Below, one piece after another: positions 46,351-56,370 of a stretch of DNA of 64,000 bases. Source of the stretch: Brassica napus (Eukaryota > Streptophyta > Magnoliopsida > Brassicales > Brassicaceae). The notes under the pieces are model-generated. The model was not told the origin of the DNA. It saw nothing but the letters and a program-made list of their open reading frames with translations, and searched no databases. Numbering within the stretch: the first letter of the stretch is position 1; each line of letters starts with the position of its first letter. The stretch spans positions 25,334,137-25,398,136 of the forward strand of contig NC_063450.1 in NCBI RefSeq assembly GCF_020379485.1. Direction: 5' to 3'. The position numbers were made by a program, and so were the translations under genes.

Positions 46351-47110
46351 TACAAAACATTACTAAACAAAGTAGTAGTAGTAGCAAAGTAACGACATTT
46401 CAAACACATTCCTCAAACACCGACCCTGACTCATACATTCTTCTCCTTTTCCCTCAGACGCCGTCTTCATTACTTCAATCTCTTTCTCCAACCGAGCAAC
46501 GCTAAGTCTGAATTTCGAGATGTCTTTGTTCATGCCACTTATCAATGAATTAATATCCTCAACCTCTTCAACCAAACACTCATCCGCCCATTTGAATAAA
46601 TGTCTCTGTTTTCACAATATAACCAGATCTAAGTACTACGTTACAGAACATGCGAAATAAGAACCAAACGAACCTTATTATATCCTTCTCCGCAGCAATA
46701 GTATAATCTTCCTGGATTTGTAGCGGTTCCAGATGTAGAAATGTAACAGGGTTCACCACACCAACACTGTTTCGGCGTTCCTCTTTCCGCGTTCAAACGG
46801 CGTCTGTGAGAATTTCCTGAAACGCAGGATGAAGAAGACATTTTGATTCTCAAAACAATTTCAGAAACGAAATGGAATTACATGGAATTAGGGTGAGAAA
46901 GACGACATGATGAAACTGCATCGTTTCCACACGCGCCATAGTTAAAATAATATTTAATTGTGTCGATATTGTAAATCCCTCGACACATGCGTCACAGATT
47001 GTTAATAATTAGCCTCGATATTAGGTTTGAGCCGTATTTTTCATACGCGCCATAATTAATCGACAACTTAGTCCAATCAAGCAAGTGGAAACATCACATT
47101 AGAAATGTAT
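45895..47110. repeat. duplicated segment on both sides of the GRF gene
   Basis: AATAATTAGCCTCGATATT, a CGCGCCA(C/T)-rich patch and CAATCAAGCAAGTGGAAAC occur at about 45896-46025 and again at 47006-47093. The copies enclose the GRF gene, suggesting an internal duplication or gene insertion within the element. Confidence 0.6.
46363..46841 (-). CDS. GRF-type zinc-finger protein with coiled coil
   Basis: Two exons on the minus strand, 46841-46674 and 46605-46363 (136 residues). Exon 1 has KQCWCGEPCYISTSGTATNP and GRLYYCC; exon 2 begins RHLFKWADECL, completing a zf-GRF domain (C-X-C-X-C ... NPGR-X-Y-X-C ... F-X-W-X-D). A coiled coil follows (VEDINSLISGMNKDISKFRL, then RLEKEIEVMK). Single GRF domains bind single-stranded or structured nucleic acid in several proteins, and small GRF genes are common near plant transposons. 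It is intact as far as I can see, though the last residues (CYYYYFV) may be past the original stop. Confidence 0.7.
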
Positions 47111-47119
47111 TATATTAAC

Positions 47120-47370
47120 ATTCACAGCTGGGTTTTGCCGTTTTACAATGGCTGAATTATGATTAATTTATTTACGGTTGAGTTTCGGTCACTTATGGCT
47201 GGGTTTATCGTAAACTAACATTCTCAACTGAGTTACCTTGTACGTTTTGGCTGAATTAACTTTAAGTTTTCACTAAGTTAACATTCACAGCTGAGTTATT
47301 TTATACGTAGAGGCTGAGTTATTATAAAGATACGGCTGAATTAAACAAACACATTATGACTGAGTTATAG
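47120..47370 (+). repeat. motif cluster between the GRF gene and the unknown gene
   Basis: About ten copies in 250 bp, including CACAGCTGAGTTATTTT, GAGGCTGAGTTATTATA and TACGGCTGAATTAAAC, many with one base changed (GACTGAGTTA, GGTTGAGTTT). Confidence 0.8.
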
Positions 47371-47457
47371 TACTTAATATACAAGAAATATGAATTCGAC
47401 ATGTTTACATTCAGGAACCGAAATTATCAGATTCAAAATACAGACAACGCAACACTT

Positions 47458-48020
47458 TCAGAAACCATAATTGTGAGGACCAAACTCTTCAAACATGTGG
47501 ACAAGATCACACCAGACTCTTGTTAACATCCACGGAGGCTTGTCGCCTCCGATTACCCAAGTTCTCTTCAAATAGCGCATCTGGCAACGAAATCGGGTTC
47601 TGGCCACAAGATTAAAATGTGTCCAAACTGTCGAATTATGCCTTCGATCCCATGTGTTTTTGCGCTACAACAAAAAAAATTACAAAACCGTTGAGAACAC
47701 AACAGAAAAATAACTCAGCAACGCTATGCTGTCATTTTAAGTGGACAAACTGTTCTTACAATGAGTTGAAGAAACCAGCGTTCCTTAAAATGATCGGGAA
47801 TTGCGCGGTATGTCGGCCAATCATGAACCCAGCCTTCTGGAAGAATCGACGGGATGACGAGAGAGAGATCACTTAAAAATTTGAACCAGATAGTACTGGT
47901 TGTGTCAAGTAATTCACCCGGACCAGGGTATAGAAGAGGGAGGTTTTCACGATTTACAGAACTTAGTATCGCATTGACACAGTTCTCTAACATCGTCGAA
48001 TAACAAGGAACAATCGTCAT
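47458..48020 (-). CDS. unrecognised two-exon protein of the Mutator-like element
   Basis: Exons 48020-47760 and 47664-47458 on the minus strand, joined by a GTAAGA donor and a T-rich TTGTAG acceptor, give 155 residues with no break. It begins MTIVPCYSTMLENCVNAILS. The C-terminal half is rich in tryptophan, arginine and histidine (WVHDWPTYRAIPDHFKERWF, then WTHFNLVARTRFRCQMRYLK and KPPWMLTRVWCDLVHMFEEF). I do not recognise the family and see no zinc-finger, membrane or signal sequence. It is basic overall and is the only multi-exon gene here without an obvious lesion. It is bracketed by motif clusters (47120-47370 and 48180-48740). A role in binding the motif is a hypothesis only. Confidence 0.6.
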
Positions 48021-48179
48021 AACTTTTGATGGGGATAGAGAGTTTTTGTTTATGTTTTTTTTAGAGAGAGAAAGGTGTAAGAGAGGAGACAATATATAGA
48101 GAGGTACAGAATGTCAAACGTCTCGAGTTAAAATTTCCCAAAAATCAGTTATCTTTTTCCCGCCAAACGCCAGGATGAA

Positions 48180-48740
48180 GTTACACTTTACGGCTGAGTT
48201 ACAGACCACATTTACGGCTGACTTAGTAAATGGGGTTTAGGGTTTAGGGTTCCTTATTTAGGGTTTAGGTTTGCTTTTTTGGGTTTTTAAGTTTGGGATT
48301 TGGATTTATGGTGCAAGAATAGTTATAAAAACACAAATTCATGATAAATAACACAATAATAGTTTATGAGTTTTGAATTATGCTCACACCTTATATGTAT
48401 CAGTTAAGTTTATGAGTAATTGTAAGACAAACATATACCTCAAAATCATGATTGATTCTAAACTCGTAGATTCAATAAAGAAGACACATTCAGTTGATTA
48501 TATATTCACTTCAGATATATAATTGGAGTTTCAATTTAACATTTTAAAGTATAAACATTTATTTTTTTGATTATAGGGTATGTTTGAGGTATGGCTGAGT
48601 TATAATATCGTAACGGCTGACTAATACTAATCGATACGGCTGAGTTATATAAACATGTTACGATTATAGGGTATGTTTGGGGTAAGGCTGAGTTACGTAT
48701 ATACGATACGACAGGGTTATAAAAACGATATGACTGAGTC
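48180..48740 (+). repeat. motif cluster and telomere-like run upstream of the unknown gene
   Basis: About eight motif copies (TTTACGGCTGAGTTACAG, ATACGGCTGAGTTATATA and variants). At 48232-48269 are about four TTTAGGG units (telo-box like), some 210 bp upstream of the start codon of the minus-strand gene at 48020. Confidence 0.75.
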
Positions 48741-49519
48741 AAATACTTAATAACAACATAAATCAAGTACAAAATAACAACATAAGTTCATCATAAAACA
48801 ACAACAACATACGTCAAGTACTTCATAACAACACATGTTCATTTAGCCATCATTTGGTCTGTCACAACATTTCCTCCTTCAGCGAGGATATATGTTGCCA
48901 TCTTCATCCGTAATCCTTGAATATTTTGATTGTTTATCCCATCAAACGTTACACCAAGCGCTAGACACTCCACAAACTTCAACGAATACACCCCACAATC
49001 GCTAACCTGGGTGTTTTGTGGAGTGTATCTTTTGCTCCTCCTTCTGAATGAGAACTTCTTCCTGCTAATGGGTCGGATATTGGCAGGAATATGTACACTC
49101 AACATAGCGGGAATCATGTGCGTCAGCGGTTTAAATGAATTCAGAATTCTCTGCTCACTTTCGAGTGTTACCTCTCCAAAGATTGGATCGTAGCAATCAA
49201 TCTTCTCATTCTTCAGATCCACGTGATACGCAACCCAGTGATTTTGAAGACATTCGTACAAGTGATCCACATCTTCATACCACTTCAAGTTTGTTCGACA
49301 ATGATCGGGAATCCTACCATTTATCATATCTTCATAACCATTGCATTTGAACATGAACATTGTGGGTTTCATCTTGAACTGAGCGTAATCGTGAATCAAA
49401 AACTTTGCCACCAAACGTCAACGAAGGCAATCCGCTTGGACCATAATGGAGTGGGCTCTCGCATGGACCTTTTAATGAGGACGTTCATATACGCCAGGAC
49501 ATGCTACATAAATAATATT

Positions 49520-49680
49520 AACAAGTCAGCCGTAATCAAATATATAACTCAGCCGTTATATAATAAAAGAATATATAACTCAGCCGTGATATAATAAAAG
49601 AATATATAACTCAGCCATAAAAATTAGATAACACAGCCGTAATAAAATAAAATAATATATAACTCAGCCGTAATAAAGAC
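49520..49680 (-). repeat. motif copies in the ULP1 gene intron, reverse orientation
   Basis: Six copies of TAACTCAGCCGTAAT or variants lie in 160 bp of intron. Further reverse copies lie at 51235-51400 (about eight, in the next intron) and 52480-52690 (about seven, upstream of the gene start). On this side of the element the motif is read mainly on the minus strand, the strand of the gene it sits in. Confidence 0.85.
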
Positions 49681-51783
49681 TTACATTATCAAACACCCAT
49701 CCATACTCATTCTCCGGCCACGGTCTCTCATGGATGAGTATGCTGTAGAAGTCACTCTCATGATCAGCTGTTAGTAATTCTTTTTTACCTGGTGCTGCTG
49801 GTGGTTTGGGTGGAATTGCCTTGATGTGTTGCATAAGTTTCTCCAATAGCGTCGGATCAACAGGTGCTAGAAGGTCATATATTGCTGATGAAGGAGTAAC
49901 ATTCTTCCTCATGCATGTCGTTCCATCATGTCCTACGTTCGGAAAAACTAATGATGAAGAACATTTTTCTCCCGGTAGTCCTTAATTATGGCAGATCTAA
50001 CCACTTTAGAATTCTAGACATCAGACTCCGGCGCGAATTTGTTCTGTTCTGCAACAACTTCGTCAGTTATATCAGCCAATGAACTGTCCTCTACATCAGG
50101 TTGTACCTTGCATCTTGTTACACCATCACGCGGTGGAGTCACTTTTTTGTACTTTGACCAACCTGTTTTTGCTTCTTTAGCTCATCCTCTTGTTTCTTCT
50201 TTAACTCAGCCTCTTTTTTTCTTAGCCTCAGCCACTTTTTTCTTAGCTTCAGCCTCTTTTTTCTTATCCTCAGCAGCTTTTTTCTTAGCCTCAGCCTTCT
50301 CATTCCTCTTAAACGCAGCATCTGCCTGCGATGCTTTTTTCTTCTCATCGGCTTCCTCACCCTTAACAATACGCTTATGCTTGCAGCCGCATCCATAGGC
50401 TGGATCCTTAGCAGCCTTATCATCCTTAGTAGCCTTATCATCCTTAGTAACCTTTGCAGGAGAAACTACTACGAAATCAAGAGGCCGCATATCAGTAGCT
50501 TTATCGACACTACCAAACTCCTCATCCAAAGTCCTTTTCACCCCTGATTCCTTTTCAAGCTCCTTGGCCAAATTCTTTTTCGGTCCAAACTCCTTACCAG
50601 GAGTCGCAGCTACTAACGCTGGACTATTGACAGACTTCTGATGCGTTCGAACCACCAGTGATGCCATCGATAAAGAGTTATCTGATAATTGTGGAGAGGG
50701 GTTATCATGGTTTTCGGGAATTTTCCCAATCCCCAGATCTTTCAGACGCTCCTCCAGTAAAGCATTCACCCTGTCATCAATGGTCTTTTGGTCCATCAAT
50801 GGTCTGTTCCGGTCTAACTCGTAAGCTTCAAACCGTGAGTCAACCTGATCAAATTTTCTGGAAATAATATCCAGAGTACTCACAATGGTCGTTAGAGTCG
50901 CTTTGTTCTCCAACTCCAACTCTTTGCTACCTTCCTTCTCACTAGAACCCTTTCCCGCTGCATCAGCTTCAGACTCATTCTGTGTCTTAACTTTCTTCTG
51001 CTTCTTAGTGGGTGGCTCAACTTCAGCTTCATTCTCTTCTTCTCATTCCCCTTCCCCTTTGCATTCCCCTGCACTTCCCACAAACCTTTCACAAATCTAC
51101 CTGAATGTATGTCTGTTATCAACCTAACGAGTTGTGGGTTGTCATCTTCACCCGGCCAAATAGGAAACATCTCTTCAATTGAGTCCTTCAAAACCATTCT
51201 CCTCACACGCACCTGCAACACCAGGTTATAACAAAACTCAGCCTCCAAACTAACACAAAACTCAGCCATCAACTAAAATAATCCAGCCGTTATTTAACAC
51301 ATAACTCAGCCATCAACTAAAATAATTCAGCCGTAATTTAACACATAACTCAACCATTAAGTAACTCCGAACTCAGCCATCAAATAAATTAAGTCAGCGT
51401 TAAACCTTACCTCGCCATGCTTTTCGATTTCAGCAGACAACAATTTATCAAAGCTTGCATGTGTACGCTTTCCACCCCATCGCAAAAGCGGAACGTCTTC
51501 GTTATTGATCACTCTCCCAAAACTCTCACCGAAGCATGTGACGGATTCATAAGCCCAAATCAATAACGCGTCCTTCATGCCGCTTATTGTGTATGAACCT
51601 CCATCTGGAGCCAACGTTTTAATAGAGTCAATTAGAACTTCGTATGCAGTCCGACCCCATGGATACGACCTCATGGCTTCATCGTCGAATACCCTTATTG
51701 CACTTTGAAAGGGTATCCTTGAATTGTGATGCAAACAATAGACTCCCATGGCTTGAAGAAGTAGCAGCCCCAACCACTTGCGC

Positions 51784-51970
51784 TTTTTTTTTTTTGAAAG
51801 AATGTTAAATTTATTCAAACAAAAAAACTGTTTTACACTTTGTGTTACCTTGGGATATAAATTTTTATAAACTCAGAAAAAACTTCGATGAACTATCTCG
51901 TTGCAAACCATAGAACTAAACCTCCCGTGTGCGCTCGAGCGCGGAAAAAGTCTTGGTGTTATAGAACCTA
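51784..51970 (-). mobile_element. 187-bp retroposon (SINE-like or LINE end) with 12-bp target duplication
   Basis: AACCACTTGCGC flanks it exactly at 51772-51783 and 51971-51982. On the minus strand it ends GAATAAATTTAACATTCTTT then C and an A run, like crucifer LINE/SINE tails. It interrupts an exon of the ULP1-like pseudogene. I see no clear RNA polymerase III boxes, so a truncated LINE is as likely as a SINE. Confidence 0.85.
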
Positions 51971-52752
51971 AACCACTTGCGCTTTTCAAAACTCTAAAGC
52001 GGACAGAACGCTAATGCTGCCTTCAGTTCATCTAACTTTGGTCCCATCCCAAGCGACACCTTCAACTCCCCCCCAAAACTCGTTGTATTGACCAGGATCA
52101 AATTTTTCTGTTGGAAATGGACTTGTGTCTAGCCCAGTGATCTCACCAAACTCGAGCAAGCTAAAACTGATAGCCTCATCAGCCATGAGACACCATATCT
52201 CCTTCTTTATAACTCGCAGCTGTCTACACAGTAGATAGTGCACGGTCCTACCAGACCACATGCTTTCGCGTTCAGCTAGCCTAGAAACTACTCCAATGGG
52301 AGAGTTCACCAGTTCTTCCCACACATCAAGTCCTATTGTTTCTCTAACGTGGGGGAAATGCCCTGGATGGAAATTGTGATTAATAACTTACCATCTAGGT
52401 TAGAAGACCTTCATGGTAAAGTCTTGGTGGGTTCTCCCCTGATTTAACTTCAGCAACATCCATCTGATCATATAACCCAACAATAAAATCAGCCACAACA
52501 AAACAGTAACTCAGCCGCATCATAAGAGTAACACGGTCATAACATAACATTAGGTTATTCACGACACAAATATAACTCAGCCATAACATAACCATAACTC
52601 AGCCGCAGCAAAACCCTAACTCAGACGCAACGAAACCCCCAACAAAACAAAATCATAGCCGCAACACAACCTTATCTCAGTCGCAACAAAATATAAATCA
52701 GATGAAATATAATACATAACTGACCCACAAACTCAACAAAACACAATATATA

Positions 52753-53049
52753 ATGTCGCGATATCCTACCGGAAAAGACGAACTCGGAGATAAGAATGTG
52801 GCGAAGACGGCGGCGAAGACGATTTCGTACAAACGAGTTCAGAATTCTGATTTCGGGCACGATGATAACAGAGAAAACAGAGTACAACGACAAAGAGCTA
52901 TTTCGACGAAGAGGAAGTTAGCACATACAATGTCGATGACGGAGAGTGGGAGTATCCTCGCGGTTCCTTCTTCGACGGTTCTTCTTCGAGACGACAAAAC
53001 GATGTTCTTAGTTAGTTTTTTTTTTAAATTTCGATTTAGTTATGTTTGA
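52753..53049 (+). other. open frame near the right end of the element, doubtful gene
   Basis: A 98-codon plus-strand frame starting MSRYPTGKDELGDKNVAKTA is basic in its first half and ends in a hydrophobic stretch read from T-rich DNA. No family is recognised. It sits about 290 bp upstream of the ULP1 gene start in the opposite direction. It could be a remnant exon or chance. Confidence 0.25.
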
Positions 53050-53675
53050 GAAGAGACGGTTTGGTTTCTATTGTGGTGGTGATGTGTAATTTTAATTACT
53101 GATGTGGATTATATGTTTAAAAGTAATTTCAATTAAAAAAACTAACCAAAAGTCCTTAGAGTCATTTACTATGGGTGTCCAAACATTCTAGTCATTTTAA
53201 AAAGATGTTTAACATTCTAGTAATAAATCAACTTTTGTTATAATTTTCTCAATTAATTATGATTACAGTTCTAAGAAATTTCGAGACATCTGTAAAGGGC
53301 TGCACGTTGAGTCTGAAGGTTTAAGAAATGCACACTTGCTCTCGAGATTGGTATCGATAAGAGTTTCTTTTAAGTGGAAAATTAACTAATTACCATCTAT
53401 ACTCATACAAATGAAGAACATGTTAAATTGTTAATCTTAAGTGCCCATGAATATCGCACTAGTAATGTCATTTTCTACGCGTTCGATAGTCAGTTGTAAA
53501 TTTAAACAATAGCTTGGATTGATATGGCAGTGAAAAACCGAAATAGATCATGTGCATTATACATAGGAAAATTTTCTTGTAATTGGCTGTATTAGCAATG
53601 GTTCATACAATATATGATATAGTGGTTTGAAATATATCTCTAAATACTAATTACAGAGATGTTATTAGTGGTTTG

Positions 53676-53678
<3 letters not shown>

Positions 53679-53711
<33 letters not shown>
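53679..53711 (+). repeat. poly(G) run, 33 bases
   Basis: Homopolymer on the plus strand. On the minus strand it is the equivalent of the C42 run at 57318-57359. Confidence 0.9.
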
Positions 53712-53712
<1 letters not shown>

Positions 53713-54592
53713 GTTAGCTTAATAGTATCGAGTAATAACATCCAGTATTTGCATATGCAGTGTGTCACATGTTTAGGGTGAGACCCTGATCTTTTTTACA
53801 TATGATTCTATCCTAATAGTATCTTTGTTTCATGACTCAAATGACTAACTCTTTTTTTTTTGTTTAACCATGAAGTATCCCGGACCCATAGAATAGTCAA
53901 TATTAATCTCCAAAATGGCTAAACCTAACATTCAACTATTGATTGGCTATTTACTCTTAATATTCTGTGAAAGGGAAAGAGTAACAAATAAGAAGAATTT
54001 TAGTCGGTGTGGTAGTTATAGCTACTACTATAACTCCCGACTTTCCTCTAACCTAAATACGTCAAAAGCGATAGTGACAATCAGACGTACTACAGAGTTC
54101 CTGGTGTGTTAACATTTTTTAGACAATATATAAGCATAGCAGTACAGCTGTGTGATGCACAATGATTTTTTTTTTTTGATTCATATAGTATTTTATTCAC
54201 AGAGAATAATATTTAAAATACAGAAAAGTAAATGTATAAGAAGATAGTCTTTCTAGAAAATAAACTATATACCTCGAAAGCTTAAGAAAAAACAAATAAA
54301 AGTTTCAAATATATATTCCAAATTTAGTACTTTATTATATAAACCAATATTACACTTTCATAGTACTTTCGGATGAAATTTTTTAAATTCTACATTCGGT
54401 GTGTATGAAGAAATCAAAGTGAAAGCGTAGGTGAGATGCCATTTGGTAGAGTGGATATAGCGTTAGGCGAAACAGATGCACATGTCATGTCTGAGGTCGG
54501 CCGTCTATGGCCCAGTTTTGTTGAAACCCAAGTTGATCTCCATCTCTTTCACATCAAAGCATATACATTTCCTTGACACCTGTTCCAGCTTC

Positions 54593-54640
54593 ATCTCAAA
54601 TATATATTTTTTTTTTTGAAAAAAAGGCTATCTCAAATAT
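54593..54640 (-). mobile_element. nano-insertion: 26-bp poly(T) stub between 11-bp direct repeats
   Basis: ATCTCAAATAT at 54593-54603 is repeated at 54630-54640. The insert contains a T run followed by GAAAAAAAGGCT, similar to the insert at 7346-7377. Confidence 0.7.
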
Positions 54641-55314
54641 TTTTTTGTCAACGTTATTCACTTTACTTGAATTAAGAAGACATACCGGCCAGTTTTGTAT
54701 CAAATGAGAAAATGATAGAATAACTAAAAATAGTAAGGAATTGTTGTAAAAATAATGGTGTGATATAAATATAGATATTTATATCTTCCATAGCACAAAA
54801 AGTATACAGTAAAAGGTAAAAACTATTTGTAGATATATGTTAATCACATATTTGACTGAAGAATAACCAAAATGAACAAAAGTATTTTCACCAATTTCGC
54901 CTATCTACCCTTTTCAATTTACATTTTTTTCTGGGAATAATTTCAACTTTACATTTGTTAACTTTTGTAAGTAGAATTGCTTTTCTATAAAATTATTCCA
55001 CATAAAGTACAATTTTTCAAGTTCAAGAATCAATGCGAACGGCAAGTTGATAAAGAGATGAGAACATATCACATAGAGAGAATACATTCTAGAAATTTAC
55101 ATATTACCCTTAACATAATTTTGGTCTACGCACCTTATTAATGTGTTTAAAACCCCATTAGAAAAATGGATATAGGAAAATATGATGAAACATACGTGAT
55201 CCTAGCTAGAAAATTTATTATTAACCAAAGGATCAGTAACGTTCTTCAATAAACTGATCAAAAGTATCCGAACATACCGACAAATCTTCGATTTCTCTTT
55301 TCTCCGATCATTTC

Positions 55315-55749
55315 TCAAAGAACCAACACCCACAGAACTCCAAACCCTATTAGACCGGCGAGCTTCACCACCGTAAAGCTTTTTCCGGCGGCCGCACCGA
55401 ATTGCTCATCAACGGGGTAAAGATTTCCAGGCGGACCCGTTATATACAAGAAATTAGTTGGTGGAGGCGGTGGATAGTTAGGTGAGACTTTCTTAGGCGG
55501 TGGAGGGAGAGCAGGGGGAGGAGGACACGCTGGAGGCGGTGGAGATGGTGGTGGAGGAGATGGTGGAGGAGGGTTTTGGATACAGCTTGGCGAGCACTTT
55601 ATGGGATCTACCTCGTCGAGCTTCCTCATGTTGGCTGGAGAAGAATCTGATGAAGCGTTAATGATTATTGGACAAGTCAGCAACGTGATCATCACCGTGA
55701 AGATTATGACTGCAACGTTGGATCCTTGGCTGTGATAGTTTCCCGGCAT
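55315..55749 (-). CDS. hydroxyproline-rich glycoprotein, probably GPI-anchored
   Basis: 144 residues, no intron. It starts MPGNYHSQGSNVAVIIFTVM, giving a hydrophobic signal segment at about 12-31. Then come a short acidic region (KLDEVDPIKC), CSPSCIQNPPPPSPPPPSPP and further proline blocks (about 57-105) of the kind that are hydroxylated and arabinosylated in cell-wall extensins, YITGPPGNLYPVDEQFG, a small-residue stretch (GAAAGKS) that could be a GPI cleavage site, and a hydrophobic C-terminus (about 125-144). It would act at the plasma membrane and cell wall. It resembles the Arabidopsis gene I recall as At1g23040, next to PUB11, and here too PUB11 lies directly upstream in the same orientation. 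No breaks seen. Confidence 0.88.
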   Translation of the reverse strand: MPGNYHSQGSNVAVIIFTVMITLLTCPIIINASSDSSPANMRKLDEVDPIKCSPSCIQNPPPPSPPPPSPPPPACPPPPALPPPPKKVSPNYPPPPPTNFLYITGPPGNLYPVDEQFGAAAGKSFTVVKLAGLIGFGVLWVLVL

Positions 55750-56304
55750 GTTCTTTTTTTGGGGGATTAGAACAATGAGAAATAAAAAGAAGAGTTTGTG
55801 GAGGTTACGCTTAAAGAGGTATAGAGTGAAGAGTTAAGAGGAGAGGTGATGATGAATGCGTTCTCGTTACGTAAGCCAAGTGCATGAGACTCATAGACTT
55901 CTTAAATAGTGTATACTAACTATTTCCATAAACTTCTAGTCATTTTAATAAAAAGGAAATCTTAACTAAACTTAAATATAATTAATAAATTAAGAATATG
56001 GTTGGTCCACTAAGATATTGCTTTTTCATGTGAGTCCACATGAACAAATTTGGTTTTCCACGTTATGAAAAATTTCAACTTGGGAATTATTATAGTGGTT
56101 AACTACCACCGTAGTACACCAAAACAATAGTATAAACTACAAATGTGTGAGATGGATAGTGGTTCAAAGTCATACTGCATGTGTGAATGTAATTTCATAA
56201 TTCGTTTGTAATTATCCAAAGTTAGTTAAGCCTTCTTTCTTTTTTGAATATTAGTTAAATCTTCTTTATCAAATGTTTTTTAGCATATACTATTGAATTG
56301 AATA

Positions 56305-56370
56305 AAGTAATTGGAGGTATAATAGGCCTTTTATCACAAAAAAAGAAAAGAAGAAGTAATTGGAGGTATA
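56305..56370 (+). mobile_element. nano-insertion: 32-bp poly(A)-type stub between 17-bp direct repeats
   Basis: AAGTAATTGGAGGTATA at 56305-56321 is repeated exactly at 56354-56370. The insert reads ATAGGCCTTTTATCAC then A-rich sequence; TCAC followed by A is also how the LINE tail at 34490 ends. A similar but older case, with two mismatches between its repeats, lies at 56222-56267. Confidence 0.8.

Larger units (their letters stand above)
48839..52463 (-). pseudogene. DUF1985 plus ULP1-like (C48) protease gene, decayed
   Basis: Minus strand, from MDVAEVKSGENPPRLYHEGL at 52463. Parts in order: DUF1985-type block (LVNSPIGVVSRLAERESMWS and HYLLCRQLRVIKKEIWCLMA, 52330-52030); a second conserved block (MRSYPWGRTAYEVLIDSIKT and VPLLRWGGKRTH, 51690-51470); lysine-rich linker (50920-50160); and a ULP1 catalytic domain with H in WVAYHVDL, D in CYDP and Q and C in TQVSDCGVYSLKF (about 49250-48950). 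Such SUMO-protease-like genes define Kaonashi-type elements. Breaks: frame changes near 52400, 52045, 51040, 50220, 49960 and 49415, a stop near 51997, and a retroposon at 51784-51970. Several shifts fall in A runs. Introns (49684-49504 and 51410-51213) carry the motif as AACTCAGCCGTAAT. Confidence 0.82.
38736..53250 (+). mobile_element. VANDAL/Kaonashi-type Mutator-like element, 14.5 kb
   Basis: The left end is GGGAAATTTACTTAAATATA; the right end, as reverse complement, is GAGAAAATTATAACAAAAG. A 9-bp duplication AATTAATTA flanks both (38727-38735 and 53251-53259), the size used by Mutator-like elements. As in VANDALs there is no long terminal inverted repeat. Inside are a MuDR-type transposase, an F-box-like gene with a decayed copy, a GRF zinc-finger gene, a gene of unknown type, and a DUF1985/ULP1 gene on the opposite strand. 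Nearly all non-coding DNA, introns included, is studded with TTACGGCTGAGTTA-like motifs. The duplication is AT-only, so the ends deserve checking; the gene content alone secures the class. Confidence 0.85.
53260..55314. other. AT-rich intergenic DNA with a G33 run
   Basis: No gene is supported. An uninterrupted run of 33 G lies at 53679-53711, preceded by GGGA. One nano-insertion lies at 54593-54640. Confidence 0.5.

Noticed and set aside
49135..51127. Plus-strand frames over the ULP1-like pseudogene
   Set aside because: They oppose exons with clear DUF1985, coiled-coil and C48 motifs on the minus strand.
54410..54480. Sequence faintly like a tRNA or SINE head (TTTGGTAGAGTGG)
   Set aside because: No cloverleaf can be drawn and no second promoter box is present at the right distance.
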